A DNA stretch of 64,000 nt from positions 26,412,001 through 26,476,000 of the forward strand of contig NC_091047.1 in the NCBI RefSeq assembly GCF_963966145.1, written 5' to 3'. Shown here one piece after another: positions 1 through 11,204 of the stretch. Origin of the DNA: Tenebrio molitor. Taxonomy: Eukaryota; Arthropoda; Insecta; Coleoptera; Tenebrionidae. The notes beneath the pieces are model-generated. The model had not been told where the DNA came from, made no database searches, and worked only from the letters and a program-made list of their open reading frames with translations. Each line of letters begins with the position of its first letter. Position 1 is the stretch's first letter. The position numbers and the translations under genes were made by a program.

Positions 1-149
1 ATGTTGTGATCGAAAATTACTTATTCCATTATTCGAAAACCGATAGGTTTTCTAGTCGGTATGTTTTCCAAAAATTTAACAAAGTTTAAAAAAAATGCGA
101 ATCCCAATAACTTAAAAATTATGTTCTTCCCAACTAACGATAATAATGG

Positions 150-275
150 TATAGTATTCATTGAGTGGATAATGAAAGCTATTACTCGTGCGAATGATTT
201 TGTGTCACGAGCCGTAGGCGAGTGGCGTAATTCATTCGAGCGAGTAATACCGTCATCCGCGAGTAGAATACTATA
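150..275. repeat. Hairpin module (family HP), symmetrical
   Basis: The ends TATAGTATTC (150-159) and GAATACTATA (265-274) are inverted, and the arms pair over most of the 126 bp (for example ATTACTCGTGCGAATGA against TCATTCGAGCGAGTAAT). The centre GAGCCGTAGGC is a small GC hairpin. It belongs to the hairpin family by its end and centre. A possible body follows: TTTTTCTATGACTAC near 281 is loosely matched in inverse by GGAGTAGAAAAAG near 534. Confidence 0.7.
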
Positions 276-352
276 GGTACTTTTTCTATGACTACGAAGA
301 GAAATAAGTTTCATTATTAGACAAACTGAAACTGACGTTTTAAGATTGTTGC

Positions 353-379
353 TTTGTATACTTTGTATACTTTGTATAC
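353..379. repeat. Short tandem repeat, 9 bp x 3
   Basis: TTTGTATAC is repeated three times without change. Confidence 0.9.
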
Positions 380-1524
380 CTTTGCATTAAAATTTGCGAT
401 TGGACTTCATAAACTAGTTGCATTGATATTTTCAGTGGGTTTTGAATTTTTTTATTATTCAACGGGCCGTAGGCAATGAGTCCCATTATCTAGTGAAAAA
501 CACTTTAATAATTACTGCATTATACAATAGGAGTAGAAAAAGATTGTTTCTTGAATGTTACTACTTCATATAACAACTTATAAACTAATCAAAATAAATA
601 AGAAAATATTTCATTTATTTTCCAGAACTGGCTAAATAGCGATTTTTAGAGAATCTCTGAAGAAGGACAGTTTAGTAGTTCCACAAACTTAAAATCTGTA
701 AATTTTACATTTTATGAGAATAGTAAATGATGTAGTGCATAGGAGTTTCTCACAAACACAGACAGAATAACATTTCTGATTTATTGACAGCTTACTGATA
801 GAATCTACATTACAGATTTATTTGTAAGTTAATTAAATAATAATAATTATCGCCCGTTACCTTTCACGGGCTTTCGTAAATAGGCTTGTTTGATCTTTGA
901 TGCAAATTTATCAATTTTGAATGATAATTTGGTAATCCCATCCAATTACTGGTCATTAAAATGCAAAGCAGAACCTCGTTAGCGAATATGTGCATTATTT
1001 CGGGGAACAAGAACCGTCAGAAATTCAGCAAGTTCCTCGTCACTTTACAAACTTCACCAGGGAGTACCTGTATTGAACAATTCTATACAAATTACGATAT
1101 CGCAGAGTTTGACTTGACTTCCCATTTTGTCAATAATTCTATCCTGCGGGAGAAACTTTAAGGAGCTTAATCAGTTACAGTAAGTTCTCTTGTAATTAAC
1201 ATATGGAATCAGCTTGCAGTGCAAACTTTCTCAAGAACCAAATAAACAAAATTTAACTGGAACGCTAACATATAATTACCGCCCTTACCGCAAATATAAA
1301 ATGGAAATTAATTTTAAACAACCCACGGGCCATACTTTGACTGGATTTCTGTCTCACCACCGCGAATTTCCGATTAATTTCCTCACCATTATTTACCTAG
1401 CAAGTATTAGGAAGTCGCCACGATATTGCACTTGCACTAAATTATTATTGGGAATTTTCCGTATCACCAATCTGCATGATCCATAGTTTTAGAATTTGGT
1501 ACGACCTAGGAAAAATTAAAAAAA
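380..1524. other. Intergenic, nothing recognised
   Basis: AT-rich DNA with short open frames only (66 and 90 codons). None shows a motif or splice pattern I can support. Confidence 0.5.
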
Positions 1525-1838
1525 ATTATTTGACGAGCTAATAATGCTTATCTTATCATAATCCACGAGGGTGAAAGTTAAAAAACGAGCAGCAGGCGAC
1601 TTTTTTAATCACCAGAGATAAGCATTATTTGCGAGTTAAATACTTAAATACGACGTTTTATCTACGACCTACGACTTTTTTCATAAAACACTTAGCTTAC
1701 AAAATTTTTAAGATGATCTGTGACTTATGATAAATCACAAGTGACTTATAATAACTCACGGTTGTAATTTATGACTAGCATAATGTATCTGTAGTTACGT
1801 AAATAATAAACGTATTATTTAATGGTCGTAGATAAAAT
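1525..1838 (+). mobile_element. Hairpin-headed element H2, noncoding body
   Basis: The left end ATTATTTGACGAGC is followed by a hairpin head (ATAATGCTTATC at ~1541 against GATAAGCATTATT at ~1617, centre CGAGCAGCAGGCGAC). The head is followed by TTTTATCTACGACC (1657-1670), which recurs inverted as GGTCGTAGATAAAA (1824-1837). The ~165-bp body has no coding potential. This copy shows the complete head-body layout in its smallest form. Confidence 0.65.
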
Positions 1839-4224
1839 AAAATAATATTTAAGAAACATGCACGGTATAAGCAATTGTCTAATCATGTGCGTTGCAGAAA
1901 TCCAACTCGAGTTGGCAAAATTAGCTTTCCAAACAAAATTCTCCCAGCTTTTACGCTTCCTTGTCTTGTCCGTGGAGTTTTTAATGAAAGGGGGATTAGA
2001 ACGGTTGCTTGGCTCTTTGACGGTGCTGGTGGTGGAATACAGCGGATAGGTTTGCGTAATGTATGGATATTAAACGTCACAGGCTGCGAGTCATTTATAA
2101 AAAGGATGCGGGCTGGTGCTTCACAGTTCTAGACCTAAAACTCCCTTACATCCTCGACAGTGGTCTCATGTGAATTATAACGAGGATTAGCGCAATTTGA
2201 AGCTTAGATTATTGGCAGACATTGCTCACAACAGAGCGATGGTGCAATATATACTGGTAGATCCCTCCGATTTGACGTGATCCAACCCGCCCTTACGTGG
2301 CCCAAACAAATTACCCAAATTTGTACATGAGGGTGGAAATTAAATAATTGTTGATCAATGACAAGACATGGATGTGCGTATTACCGGTGCATCTCGTGGA
2401 CACTTCTACTGGATCATTTCTCTGAGTGAGATAATTTACAAGGTGGAGGAGCGAGTAATGAAAAAACAAAAACAGTATTTTTTATGTCCCCAAAATTTAT
2501 ATCTCGACGTTTTAAGTACTGTCCGTGGGGTGGTCCTTAACTGAGATTCAAACAAGGCCGGAATAACCCCGACCTGCTCAAATGCGGGGTGCTTAGGGAA
2601 AAGAATCAAATGATACAAGGGTTACCGCGTTTATGTTGTCAACCCTCCGTTTTATTTCTTATGAGAACGTGTGTTTTTATATAAATAATGTATGACGTCG
2701 GCGACGCCAGCGCTATAATAATATTTTGAATTATTCACCTTTTTTGCAACATCCCCAAATGAAGGGGTAATCGCGACAATAAAAACAACGCTTTTATTAA
2801 CGGAATTATTTCTCCCTCGTCTGATAATTTTTTATTGGAGCCGGTCGAGTCGGATTTCGCGAACGACGCACGTTTCGATTAATAAAAAATGCACACTTGC
2901 AGAAAAGTAATTAATGCGGAGATATTATTCATTTTGGTTTTTGATTAATGCCCACTCCAAAAATATTAATCAAAACACATGCGCTAGATTACTTTCGGTT
3001 CTGCCATTGACCCGTTATTTATTAGCTGCGTGTGAATTATGACGGATATGTATCATTTCCGATGAATTACTTTGCGCAAATATGAAATTAGCGATTATTC
3101 GAATATTAGTTTCATTAGCTTAATTGGCTGCTAATTGCGAGCTTTCCTGAATGGGGCCGATCGCTCAGTGTAAGGTGATGGAATCGAACCAACGAAATCT
3201 TCACCACCCAACATCGAAATTAATTGGGTGCCAATGATCCTCTTTCGTGATTGACTCCAAAATAGCATCGCATTAAGTACTGCAATGTTTCGATCACGAA
3301 GATACGTATTTTGGTTTGGGACAAATTTGTGTGAAAACAAAAACAAATTAATTATGAGAAGAACTGAAATGAATTTGACTACAATCATTTATAATGATTC
3401 TGTGTATGCCATCTATCCATCGCAAGGAAAAAGCTTTACGCTGCATAAAAAGTATCAAAAATATATTTTTTTTGTAAATGTCTTCTTATCTAATCACATA
3501 TTGATAAATTATTTTATCTACGATCATCGGATAAAAGCAATTTTATTGATGTGAAAGCTCTAGTGTAAATTGTCATTTTATCCACCGATAAATTAAAAGA
3601 GAGCTCTTATTGGTTCCCAGCCATAGATATAATTGACAAGATCTTTTATCTATCGGACTTGGACCAATCAAATTTAGACATTGCAGTAACCTAACCAAAT
3701 ATGTACAGTGTGTCCCCGGATAGGTGAAACGACTCTTGTAAAAGATAAACAAATTTCGATTTATATTTTAATTTTTTGGGGTTTAGCACTGCTTGGTTAA
3801 AGACTAACTTTTAACATAATTTTAGTTTTAAAAAGTCAAGTATGCCTTGGAAAATTTCAAAAAACCTATGTTTCTGTAGAGTAAAGTGTCTTTTATGTGG
3901 TAAATACGACAAAAAGTTATTAGCAAAAGTTGTTTAGAATCAACATCTAGGCCCCTAGACAAAATTTCAAAATCATAGGCAAACTATGATTTTTCATTTT
4001 ATTATTCAATGAGATTTCAATCAGATTTCTCTGCTACATTGAAAGCTCTGTAGGAGAAAAGCAAAAGATTCTCAAAAGAAGAGATTGATTTGGTCGAAAG
4101 ACAATTATTAATAATCGAGCTTAATTTATCTGCAACTAAATGTCTACAAACTTTTGGTAATCTTCTAAATAGTTAGTAACTAAAGTGTTAAATTAATTAT
4201 ATTAGATTTTGTTTCATTATTTGT
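1839..4224. other. Intergenic, nothing firm
   Basis: No supported gene. TACAGTGTGTCCCCGGAT near 3708 resembles a Tc1/mariner-type terminal repeat, but I found no inverted partner. An 85-codon minus-strand frame at 3131-3388 has a hydrophobic start and no other support. Confidence 0.4.
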
Positions 4225-4318
4225 ATAGTATTATACTGGCAAGTAAAGGTTTTTATCCACTCAAATGAATACAGCACAAGCCGCAGGCTTCTTTACTTGC
4301 TCATGTAATAATATACTA
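4225..4318. repeat. Hairpin module abutting element H3
   Basis: ATAGTATTATAC (4225) pairs with GTAATAATATACTAT (ends 4318). The inner arms CAAGTAAAG and CTTTACTTG surround the centre AAGCCGCAGGCTT. The module starts on the minus strand as AATAGTATATTA directly after the terminal GAGAGTGGAAA of the neighbouring element. Confidence 0.75.
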
Positions 4319-4885
4319 TTTTCCACTCTCTACATGGTAAATACCTACGTTGTTATGACATAGATTTGATGGATATGGGTATAACTTTTTTGACCTAGCA
4401 TTGGTTACTATTAACGAGGGATGTAAGTAACCACTTACCACCCTAGGGGATGTATATAACAAAAATTAAACGAAACAAAACACTTATATGCCATCTGGTA
4501 ACGTTCCTTCGGTTTTTTTGGCAGGAGGAAGGAACAAGCAGCGTTTGCAGCCTCAGCAACTAACATTTCTCTTTCACTTTTGTTCAAATTCATTTTACAA
4601 ACTTTCGACACGACGGCGACGCTTTTAATATTCACATTTTGTGTGATGAAAGCCTTAGCAACCAGCAACAGACATACTAATATTTTATTCAAATATTTAA
4701 TAAATTAATAAAAAAAAACTATGCAATTTAAAATAGCTTTGAGAGTGGAAAAAGTGAATAAACAATTCGGGCGGTAAATATTTACCAGTCTGGGACTCTA
4801 TTGCTAACCCTCGTTGTCTATCGGGTGCAAACACGTCACCGACTGGTAAATATTACTTACCCGGCTTAATGTTTAAATAACTTTT
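4318..4885 (-). mobile_element. Hairpin-headed element H3 carrying recombinase fragment
   Basis: Read on the minus strand, it starts with AAGTTATTTAAAC (~4880), then a head with inverted GGTAAATATTTACCAGTC-type arms (4785-4870). Next come CACTTTTTCCACTCTC, a ~430-bp body, and the inverse GAGAGTGGAAAA (ends 4320). The body carries the N-terminal part of a tyrosine recombinase in the same orientation. GGTAAATA from the head recurs near the far end (4335). Confidence 0.65.
4435..4692 (-). pseudogene. Tyrosine recombinase, N-terminal fragment (Crypton-like)
   Basis: An 85-codon open frame. Residues ~39-66 (EREMLVAEAANAACSFLLP, then KKPKERYQMAY) match the start of the core-binding domain seen in the other hairpin elements: 'NAA..', then 'LLP.K.K.RY..AY..F'. 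The box-I arginine and everything after it are missing. The hydrophobic first 20 residues could be mistaken for a signal peptide. I read the frame as a decayed transposon gene because it lies inside H3, in the element's orientation, with a sister fragment at 17035-17590. The family assignment is from memory of arthropod tyrosine-recombinase transposon proteins, not a search. Confidence 0.5.
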
Positions 4886-4924
4886 TTTTGTTGCACAATT
4901 ATTGTATAAAGCCTGAAATTTAAG

Positions 4925-5115
4925 GTCATTTTCAGATTTGTAATCCAACAAAAAATTATGTAAATTCGGTCTGGTTCTAATAAAATTCAAGTTTGGTGTA
5001 AAAATCTAAGACACATGAAATTCTTGAAATATTAACGCAGAAAAATTAACGTAACGTAACACATTTCGAATCTGACAGAACTGATTGGCCGTTTGGTCAA
5101 GAAGGGTGTGAGACA
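4925..5115. repeat. Old relic related to the 2.3-kb dispersed repeat
   Basis: Two blocks resemble 32365-32560 and 51118-51310 in order: 'aattatgtaaattcggtctgg' against 'aattatgtacatacggtctgg', and 'ctgattggccgtttggtcaag' against 'ctgattggtcacgttggtcaag'. Spacing is similar and divergence higher than between the two main copies. Confidence 0.55.
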
Positions 5116-5148
5116 GTGAAGTGTTGTCTAGGTGTAAATTCTAATTCT

Positions 5149-5741
5149 ATAGCTATTTGTGTATTAAGAGGGCAAAGTGATACATTGTCGATTGAGAGAT
5201 TTTCTCGAAATCGACAATGTACATTTGCGCTCGCAACACACACAAGATTTTTTCTACAATCGCAACTATGACTACTACATATTGTTTTATTTGGACCAAA
5301 TCAATGTAATACCTTCTTAAAATCAGAAACTAATTATTCACAATATTGACATTAAAAGTACAAAATTACGGTTTTTGAAAAGTAATCCATGCTCTGGAAG
5401 TGTGCATTCTGGTTCTTTTGCTGCACTTACAATTTCGGGAGGTGTACACGAAAACGCTTCCTCAACAGTTTCCCTTTCTTCTACAGGCTTTTGAGCAATG
5501 TTTTTTGTAAAAGCACAAAGAACACCAACACAAACTGACACAACAATTTTTTCTGTTTATTCGTTGTCACTAGTTACAATAATCACTGCACATCTGATTT
5601 TGACAAAAAAATTCGAAGAGCGAGCGTTTTGTACATTTTTTCGCGCGTGAGCGACAAAGTGACAGTCCTCGGAAAACGTCTACTTTGCGTTGTCAAATGC
5701 AAGCGCAAAGACCTACTCTCTACATCGATTGTAGAAAAAAT
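5149..5741 (+). mobile_element. Hairpin-headed element H4
   Basis: The left end ATAGCTATTTGTGT is followed by a head with TACATTGTCGATT (~5182) against AATCGACAATGTA (5211). It is followed by GATTTTTTCTACAATCG (5247), recurring inverted as CGATTGTAGAAAAAAT (5727-5742). Near the far end, GTACATTTTTTCGCGC and GCGACAAAGTGAC (5632-5665) echo the head's own GTACATTTGCGC and GGCAAAGTGAT. Confidence 0.65.
5338..5541 (-). pseudogene. Possible tyrosine recombinase N-terminal remnant
   Basis: A 67-codon frame inside H4. Its segment 'CTPPEIVSAAKEPECTLPE' resembles 'DTPPEVTERANAAIATIIP' of the recombinase at 17035-17590. It runs opposite to the element orientation inferred from the head, unlike the other copies, and no catalytic residue is present. 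The match may be chance. Confidence 0.25.
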
Positions 5742-6172
5742 GATTTTTCTTTAACTTTTATTTGTATTCAAGATTTAATTTCACAACCATTATTAGTTCT
5801 TTTCTTGCACTAAACTTAGAATAAATTATTTTCTTTCAGAAATAATTTAAAAAAAACCAATTTATTCATAAATATCTGCACAAAATTGATTTTTATTTTT
5901 TTAGCACGTAGAAATTGAAAATATTCAGGAAACAAATAGTGCGTTGTATTCCTTGCGAAGGGGCCTTTCAAAGGAGGTGTTACTTGAACACCTTTACGTT
6001 TGAAAAAAAAGTTAGGGGTGGTCGTGCACTTCCAGGACCAGATATGCAAAAACCATATGCGCCAAAATGTGGGCAACGAAAACGAAAAACAATTTTTTAG
6101 AAAAATGTCCAAGTTACGAATTTTTTTCCATTTAAAGTTTCCTCACTGCATAGAACTGATGGTCATTATAAC

Positions 6173-6386
6173 GGGTGTTTTTTTAAATTTGGCGTCGAAG
6201 TTGGCGTTGAAGAGTCGATTGTGAACGCACCACCGGATTACAACTCTGATCAGTTGTTTAAATGTAACCTCACTTTTTGCGTGTTTTTAATATTCAGTTT
6301 GAAAAATCAGTCATTTTTACGACGAATGGTTCATTCACAATCGACTCTTCAACGTCAACTTCGACGCTAAATTTAAAAAAACACCC
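6173..6386. mobile_element. MITE family M (copy 1)
   Basis: Terminal inverted repeats GGGTGTTTTTTTAAATTT and AAATTTAAAAAAACACCC, extended inward to ~60 bp. The inner block GTCGATTGTGAACGCACCAC is shared with copies at 23254, 49089 and 49699. No coding capacity. Confidence 0.8.
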
Positions 6387-6830
6387 TTTATTGATTTAAC
6401 ACTTAGATGCATGAAAAAGACTAACAATCATTTCTTATTTAGCTGTTGGTCCACCAGTTTTATTAGTGCTCTCAAAAACGTAATGCCGCCCCATAGAAAA
6501 CAGGCATGTTCCGAAAGCAGAAGAGACTCCAAGATGACTAAAATAAATTTTCCTACGGCTCACATAGCCGAGTTATAAAGTCTTCCATTTCACCAATTCT
6601 AGAAGTTTGCCCTCAGGTTTACTAAAAAATCGGATAAGTTGCTAGCCAGCAGAAATAATTATTGAAATCGCAACAAAATTCGAAATTCAAAATCCCGACA
6701 ACGCAAAATTGTGATTATCACTTGAGATAGGACTTTCTTTCTTTGAAATTCAGATTATCACATTACCCCTTATTTCTTTGGGGAGGAAGTTCTGGTACAC
6801 CTCTATACATACATTTTTTAAAATTTCATT
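6387..6830. other. Intergenic, nothing recognised
   Basis: No repeat pair, motif or coding frame that I can support. Confidence 0.4.
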
Positions 6831-7383
6831 AAAAAAAGTTGACTATTTTTCATTGATTTAAGTGTTAGAAGTATCACTTTTTTTCACTTAGTGAAAAAAA
6901 GTTATGATGTCAGCAACTTTTTTTAACTGCTTGGTTTTAATCCATTAATGAACGATATACCTACGTATTCTACAGAGAAGTGATTTATCAAAATGAAAAT
7001 TGATATAACGATTAGAACAACTAGTAACATTAAACCCACCTTTCTTTAGTCCACTAGTAATTTCAGGATCTTCATCTGAATCACCCATTTTGACTTTTAT
7101 TGAGACTGACATAAAACTGACAAATTAATTTTACAACAATTAACATATAATGTTTCCTTAGTTACCACAACCGGCCACCGCACTTGACAAAATGGAAGCA
7201 CAAATTACAGTTAAAATAGGTTTTGATTTATGAAATTTAAAATTTTTTTATAGACAACTCGTGTTAGCGTGCTTTTTTTTCATGCGTGTGGATTATTTAA
7301 CTCGTCTACGACTCGTTTAATAAACTTCCACACTTATGAAAAAAAGTTGCACTTCTAACACTCGTTGTCTAAATAACTATTTT
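6831..7383 (-). mobile_element. Hairpin-headed element H5 with exon-like body
   Basis: On the minus strand it starts AAAATAGTTATTTAGACAAC (7383 leftward). The head arms run 7251-7371 and pair nearly throughout. They are followed by AAAAATTTTAAATTTCAT, with a looser inverse near 6831-6850. The head motif GAAAAAAAGT...ACTTCTAACACT recurs on the same strand near the far end (6865-6900). The body contains a possible first exon (7040-7112). Confidence 0.6.
7040..7112 (-). pseudogene. Exon-like open frame in H5 body
   Basis: An ATG at 7112 opens a frame continuing through an acidic stretch MGDSDEDPEITSGLKK, ending at a plausible donor AAAG|GTGGGT. Position and direction match those of the recombinase gene in H3 and H8, so it may be the first exon of the same gene. 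No recombinase motif is visible in this short piece. Confidence 0.25.
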
Positions 7384-7539
7384 TAACCTCCTCACATTCA
7401 TTGGTACGATTCTTCTTTTTCAAAACCTTGCCGATTAAATACTTGTGATTGTGAAAGTTGTCATCATTCAGAGCGCTGGTTATAACTGAATAAGTTATAA
7501 TGTCTCCACTCTTATACAGGTTTATCGACCATTCTAACC

Positions 7540-8180
7540 TTACTTAAATTATTCAAATGGCACTGCCTTCCCCTTCCAACTTCTCCATCACCCCCTAATT
7601 TCTTCTTCAAGATCCCAGTCCGCATCATCGTCGTCCCTCGGACAAATTGCTTAGTGTCCGCGATCCCCCACAAATCGGTGCCGCATCGAAATTATTTATG
7701 CACTATTTTGGCCGCTTCCTGGAAACCGGTCCGATGGACCATCACCACGTGAATCCGTAAGTGGGTTTGGTAATTTTGAATGGAATTAAATGAATGTCGA
7801 GCGTGGTCCGGGCCTGGACGAGGGGTTGGCTTGTGTTCTTGACGGGCTAATTATTTTATTAATAAATCGAAAACAGAGCTTGCGGCTTTTGACTGGCGTC
7901 CAGGGCGCTGACCATTCCGGTTACTCCAGGTCCCCGCGCGTGTGTGTGAGTGTGTGTGTGTGTGCTGGGGGTTTGTATTCGACGTCTAATTAAGTGTGAA
8001 GCCAATATCAAAGTGTGCGTTGGGGTGAAGTAAAGACCGCTTCTGGTTATTTTGCTTACGCGGCTGCTACGCGTATCGCGCTCCAACGGTTTTCTCTTCT
8101 GCGGTTGGGCACTTGCGGGCCTGGACTGAGGCTGGTTCGCTTTGAAGTCGAACATATGGACGTTTCATATTCACCCGAAG
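7540..8180. other. GC/CpG-richer patch, possible host promoter or first exon
   Basis: Base composition is clearly more GC- and CpG-rich than its surroundings and no transposon structure was found. A plus-strand frame ending HYFGRFLETGPMDHHHVNP is followed by a good donor CC|GTAAGTGG near 7756. Other frames are also open here, so coding is not established. Confidence 0.3.
7941..7964. repeat. (TG)n microsatellite
   Basis: A run of TG dinucleotides with one interruption (GTGAGTG). Confidence 0.9.
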
Positions 8181-8553
8181 TGAAGAAATTGAGCCAACGG
8201 CACACACTTATTACATACATTATCGAATTAATTATCAACTGTAATTAAGCGAACAAATTGTTAGGTGAACAAACATTTATAATAACAGTAATGGTCAAAT
8301 TTACAGAACTGATTTGAAAATGAAAGTTAATTCTTGGAAGATGGAGAATCAAGTGAAATCAACGATGCATGCGATGATTGTACTCGTAGCATAAATAAAA
8401 TATCTCATTACCTCATATGAATGTGTAATATTTATATAAAAATAAGAACAACAAATTTATACGTTTCGCCATTGGGGTCTTCTCATTTTCTCCTCCTAGA
8501 ATATTGGAAGATAAAAATTGCAAAAAAAAATTGTGATACAAAAACAAATCGGT
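8181..8553. other. Intergenic, nothing recognised
   Basis: AT-rich, no supported feature. Confidence 0.4.
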
Positions 8554-8845
8554 CAATGTTTACTTTAACTACTTCTGGAATTTTCCCGTTTTTTCTAGCT
8601 AAACAGCATCAGGGCTTCCTCCTGCATTGTTTTCCACCACTCAAACCTTGTGCAAATGAATTTTCCTTACCTTTTAGTTATACTAAGACATTGGCGCGAC
8701 CTTGACGCGACCTTGAAACACAACAGGAGAGAAAAAAAAGGTATTTGCACAAGGTTTGAATGGTGGGAAACGATCTAGGAGGACGCCCTGAGGCTGTCTA
8801 GCCAGTAAAAACGCGAAAATTCCAGAAGTAGTTAAAGTGAACAAT
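8554..8845. mobile_element. Foldback MITE
   Basis: Arms of ~110 bp: 8554-8665 (from CAATGTTTACTTTAACTAC to ACCTTGTGCAAAT) pair with 8740-8845 in reverse complement with scattered mismatches. The ~75-bp spacer contains a short direct repeat, GCGCGACCTTGA/ACGCGACCTTGA. No target duplication is evident. Confidence 0.8.
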
Positions 8846-9259
8846 TACCAACAAATTTGTGGATTCTACCTTGTATTATTGTTTTTTTTTTGTAGTTTAC
8901 TTCTATGAGAACCCATACCGTCAGAACTGTTATTTAAATGAGACGACTAAACACGCTTCACTTAAATTTTATTTAACATAACAAAACCCTGTTTTGGTAA
9001 AGTCTAGCCCCAACAAAACTTTATTTTACATAAAATTTAAAATCCAAAGAGATTTATTTCAAAATTATTTTTTTGTGAACATTTTACCCACTTTGTTTTC
9101 ATCGTTAAAAATCAATATCGCACAAACGATCACTCCAAAGGTCATACTAGTGCATGGACATAAATTAGAATTTATTCTGTCTTCAAATTTGCAAAAAAAT
9201 TAGGAGTTGCCTAAAAAATGGCTATTATTTCACTAGGTAACGATTGAGTCAATAATGTC

Positions 9260-9452
9260 CAGTGTCCGGACGAAATAGTACCGGACAAGTCGACCAGTAC
9301 AACTTTGCGCAATCCCTCGCTCGCACATAAACACGATTCAGCTGGTTCGTTTTCAATAACAGGGAACCAGCTGAATCGTGTTTATGTGCGAGCGAGGGAT
9401 TAAGCAAAGTTGTACTGGTCGACTTGTTCGGTACTATTTCGTCCGGACACTG
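9260..9452. mobile_element. hAT-type MITE with perfect target duplication
   Basis: A 193-bp near-perfect palindrome from CAGTGTCCGGACGAAATAG to its inverse. Arms are ~88 bp around a ~15-bp loop. Both sides are flanked by ATAATGTC (9252-9259 and 9453-9460), an 8-bp target duplication. That length and the CAGTG terminus fit the hAT superfamily. Near-identity of arms and duplication suggests a recent insertion. Confidence 0.92.
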
Positions 9453-9460
9453 ATAATGTC

Positions 9461-10192
9461 TTATACAAATGTTGATATTTTTCGAGAAAAAGGGACTAAA
9501 AGTTTTTCAAAAAAAGTTTAGGAGCCACTGAATTTTATGAAGAAATGGGACAAAACAAAACATAGTAGACTTTTTTATTGTCATTTAATTCAAAATTAAG
9601 TCACTTTGACAAGAATCTCAATGTGATCTCAATCTTAACCTCTATTTAAATCACAAATGGCTTTCACCAATCTGCCACTTTTTTGATGTTTGATTTCATA
9701 CTTTTACTCACAATTACAGTATTTTTACTTTGTCGTCTAGGTCACTGTTGTTTTCTGCATAATTTGCAGGCACAATTTTATCTTTACTTTATTAATTTTA
9801 TCAAAAACTCTTCAAAGATGAAACTCAAAAAACTTTAACGATCAAAACTAAACATAACTTCGAATAACAGAAAAACGTGACATTTTAAGTTGGTCGTGCT
9901 CAAAACTACCCGGCAATTTTCAGCGGTTCCCAAATAAACTTTCATTATCTTGTAAATCATTAACATTTGTATAAGGCAAGTTGGGTTATTTTGCCTTCTT
10001 TTAACAGATACTACTTTAGGTTAAAATATCTGCAAATCTTTCAAAATCAGACTGTATACAGGGTGTATCTAAAATGCGTGTGTTAATTTTAACACGTAGC
10101 AGAGCCTGCTAAATAAAATTTCAATTTTTTTTACGAAAAAGCGTTACAAATTGCCTTAATTCAGCCTCCGAATAATTTTGATTTTGTCACAG
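9461..10192. other. Intergenic, nothing firm
   Basis: TATACAGGGTGTATCTAAAATG at ~10057 looks like one end of a TA-inserting element; no partner was found. Confidence 0.4.
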
Positions 10193-10281
10193 GAACAAAC
10201 AATCTCCAAGACAAACACTTCGAAGGGCTCGACACCGATCTGACAGTCTTGCGCGAACCGGTGGAAGTTTTAAATAGCTAA
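10193..10281 (+). CDS. Candidate 3'-terminal coding exon of a host gene
   Basis: A pyrimidine-rich acceptor (TTTTGATTTTGTCACAG) is followed by a frame that reads, from its third base, NNLQDKHFEGLDTDLTV and then LREPVEVLNS before TAA at 10279-10281. Composition and codon choice look protein-like. A second frame (NKQSPRQTLRRARHRS..., stop TAG) is also open and would be in phase with the donor near 7756. I cannot identify the protein, and the upstream exons are not located. It may be coincidence. Confidence 0.3.
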
Positions 10282-11204
10282 TTTCGTTTAAAAAGTTCCG
10301 CGGACCTTAAACTTTGTTTAACGCTGTAAATTACTCTCTTTCAGACTTTAATAATACCCCAAGAATATGCATTGGAAGTGGAAAAATCTGCACGATTATA
10401 GGAAAGCACGTTCATTTTTAATATAAAGTCGAACATCAATTTAAATCACATTACACAACCTTAGTGGATTTACAAACGAGAACCAATTTATGAAAATCAA
10501 AACCACAAATTTATTTTTCGGGACTAGTCCGACATCCGTCTTCGTCCGCCGTCCTCGTCTGTCCCATGGATCCGCGTCCGTCGAGACGAGAGGAAAGATG
10601 CGTCGTGCACCTGCCATCAGCCATATTCTTATAAATGACGAGTCCATAAAGTAATCAGAACCCGACATCTGTATAATTTAAGAAATAATTCCCCAATATC
10701 GACAGAACTCCGCTCTTTTTATATATTCGTTTCCAACTTTGAACTTTCCCGGCCGACTTTAAGAAGTTATAAGAAAGCTTTATTACTTTTCTGTCGAAGA
10801 GTGGAGCTTTATATAAAATGCAAACACACGTACTTCGAAAATTTTCACAGGGATGGTTTTTGCTTTACACTTCATTGCCGCGGAAATTCGCGGATAAATA
10901 ATGTTCCTGTGGTGGAAACTCAAAAACAATGTTGGCTTTTCAAATCGAATTTCCGCAGGGAGTTTAGGTCATCAACAGGAACTGGCCCCGCTTGCAATTA
11001 TTGCTCTTTCTGGTTGGCGCTCTTGTCACATAAACTCGGATTTCTGCTTTGGATTTTGGAAATCGCCGAGCAATTTGCTTTCTGATATCTATACACTTTC
11101 TGAGAGAGATAAAGTTTCACTTGGAAAATTCAAATGAATTCCCAAGTTCTTACAATATTCTGACTTAATTTCAATACATTTCGTCAATCAAATTAGCACC
11201 AAAG
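10282..11204. other. Intergenic or UTR, nothing firm
   Basis: Moderately GC-rich around 10500-11060 compared with the flanks, no repeat structure, no supported frame. Confidence 0.35.

Noticed and set aside
4435..4692. Small secreted peptide with signal sequence
   Set aside because: The hydrophobic start is suggestive, but the middle matches the recombinase N-terminus of H8 and the frame lies inside a hairpin-headed element in its orientation.
7859..8248. Frames of up to 98 codons around the TG repeat
   Set aside because: They arise from low-complexity sequence (THTHTH/VSVCVC) and have no independent support.
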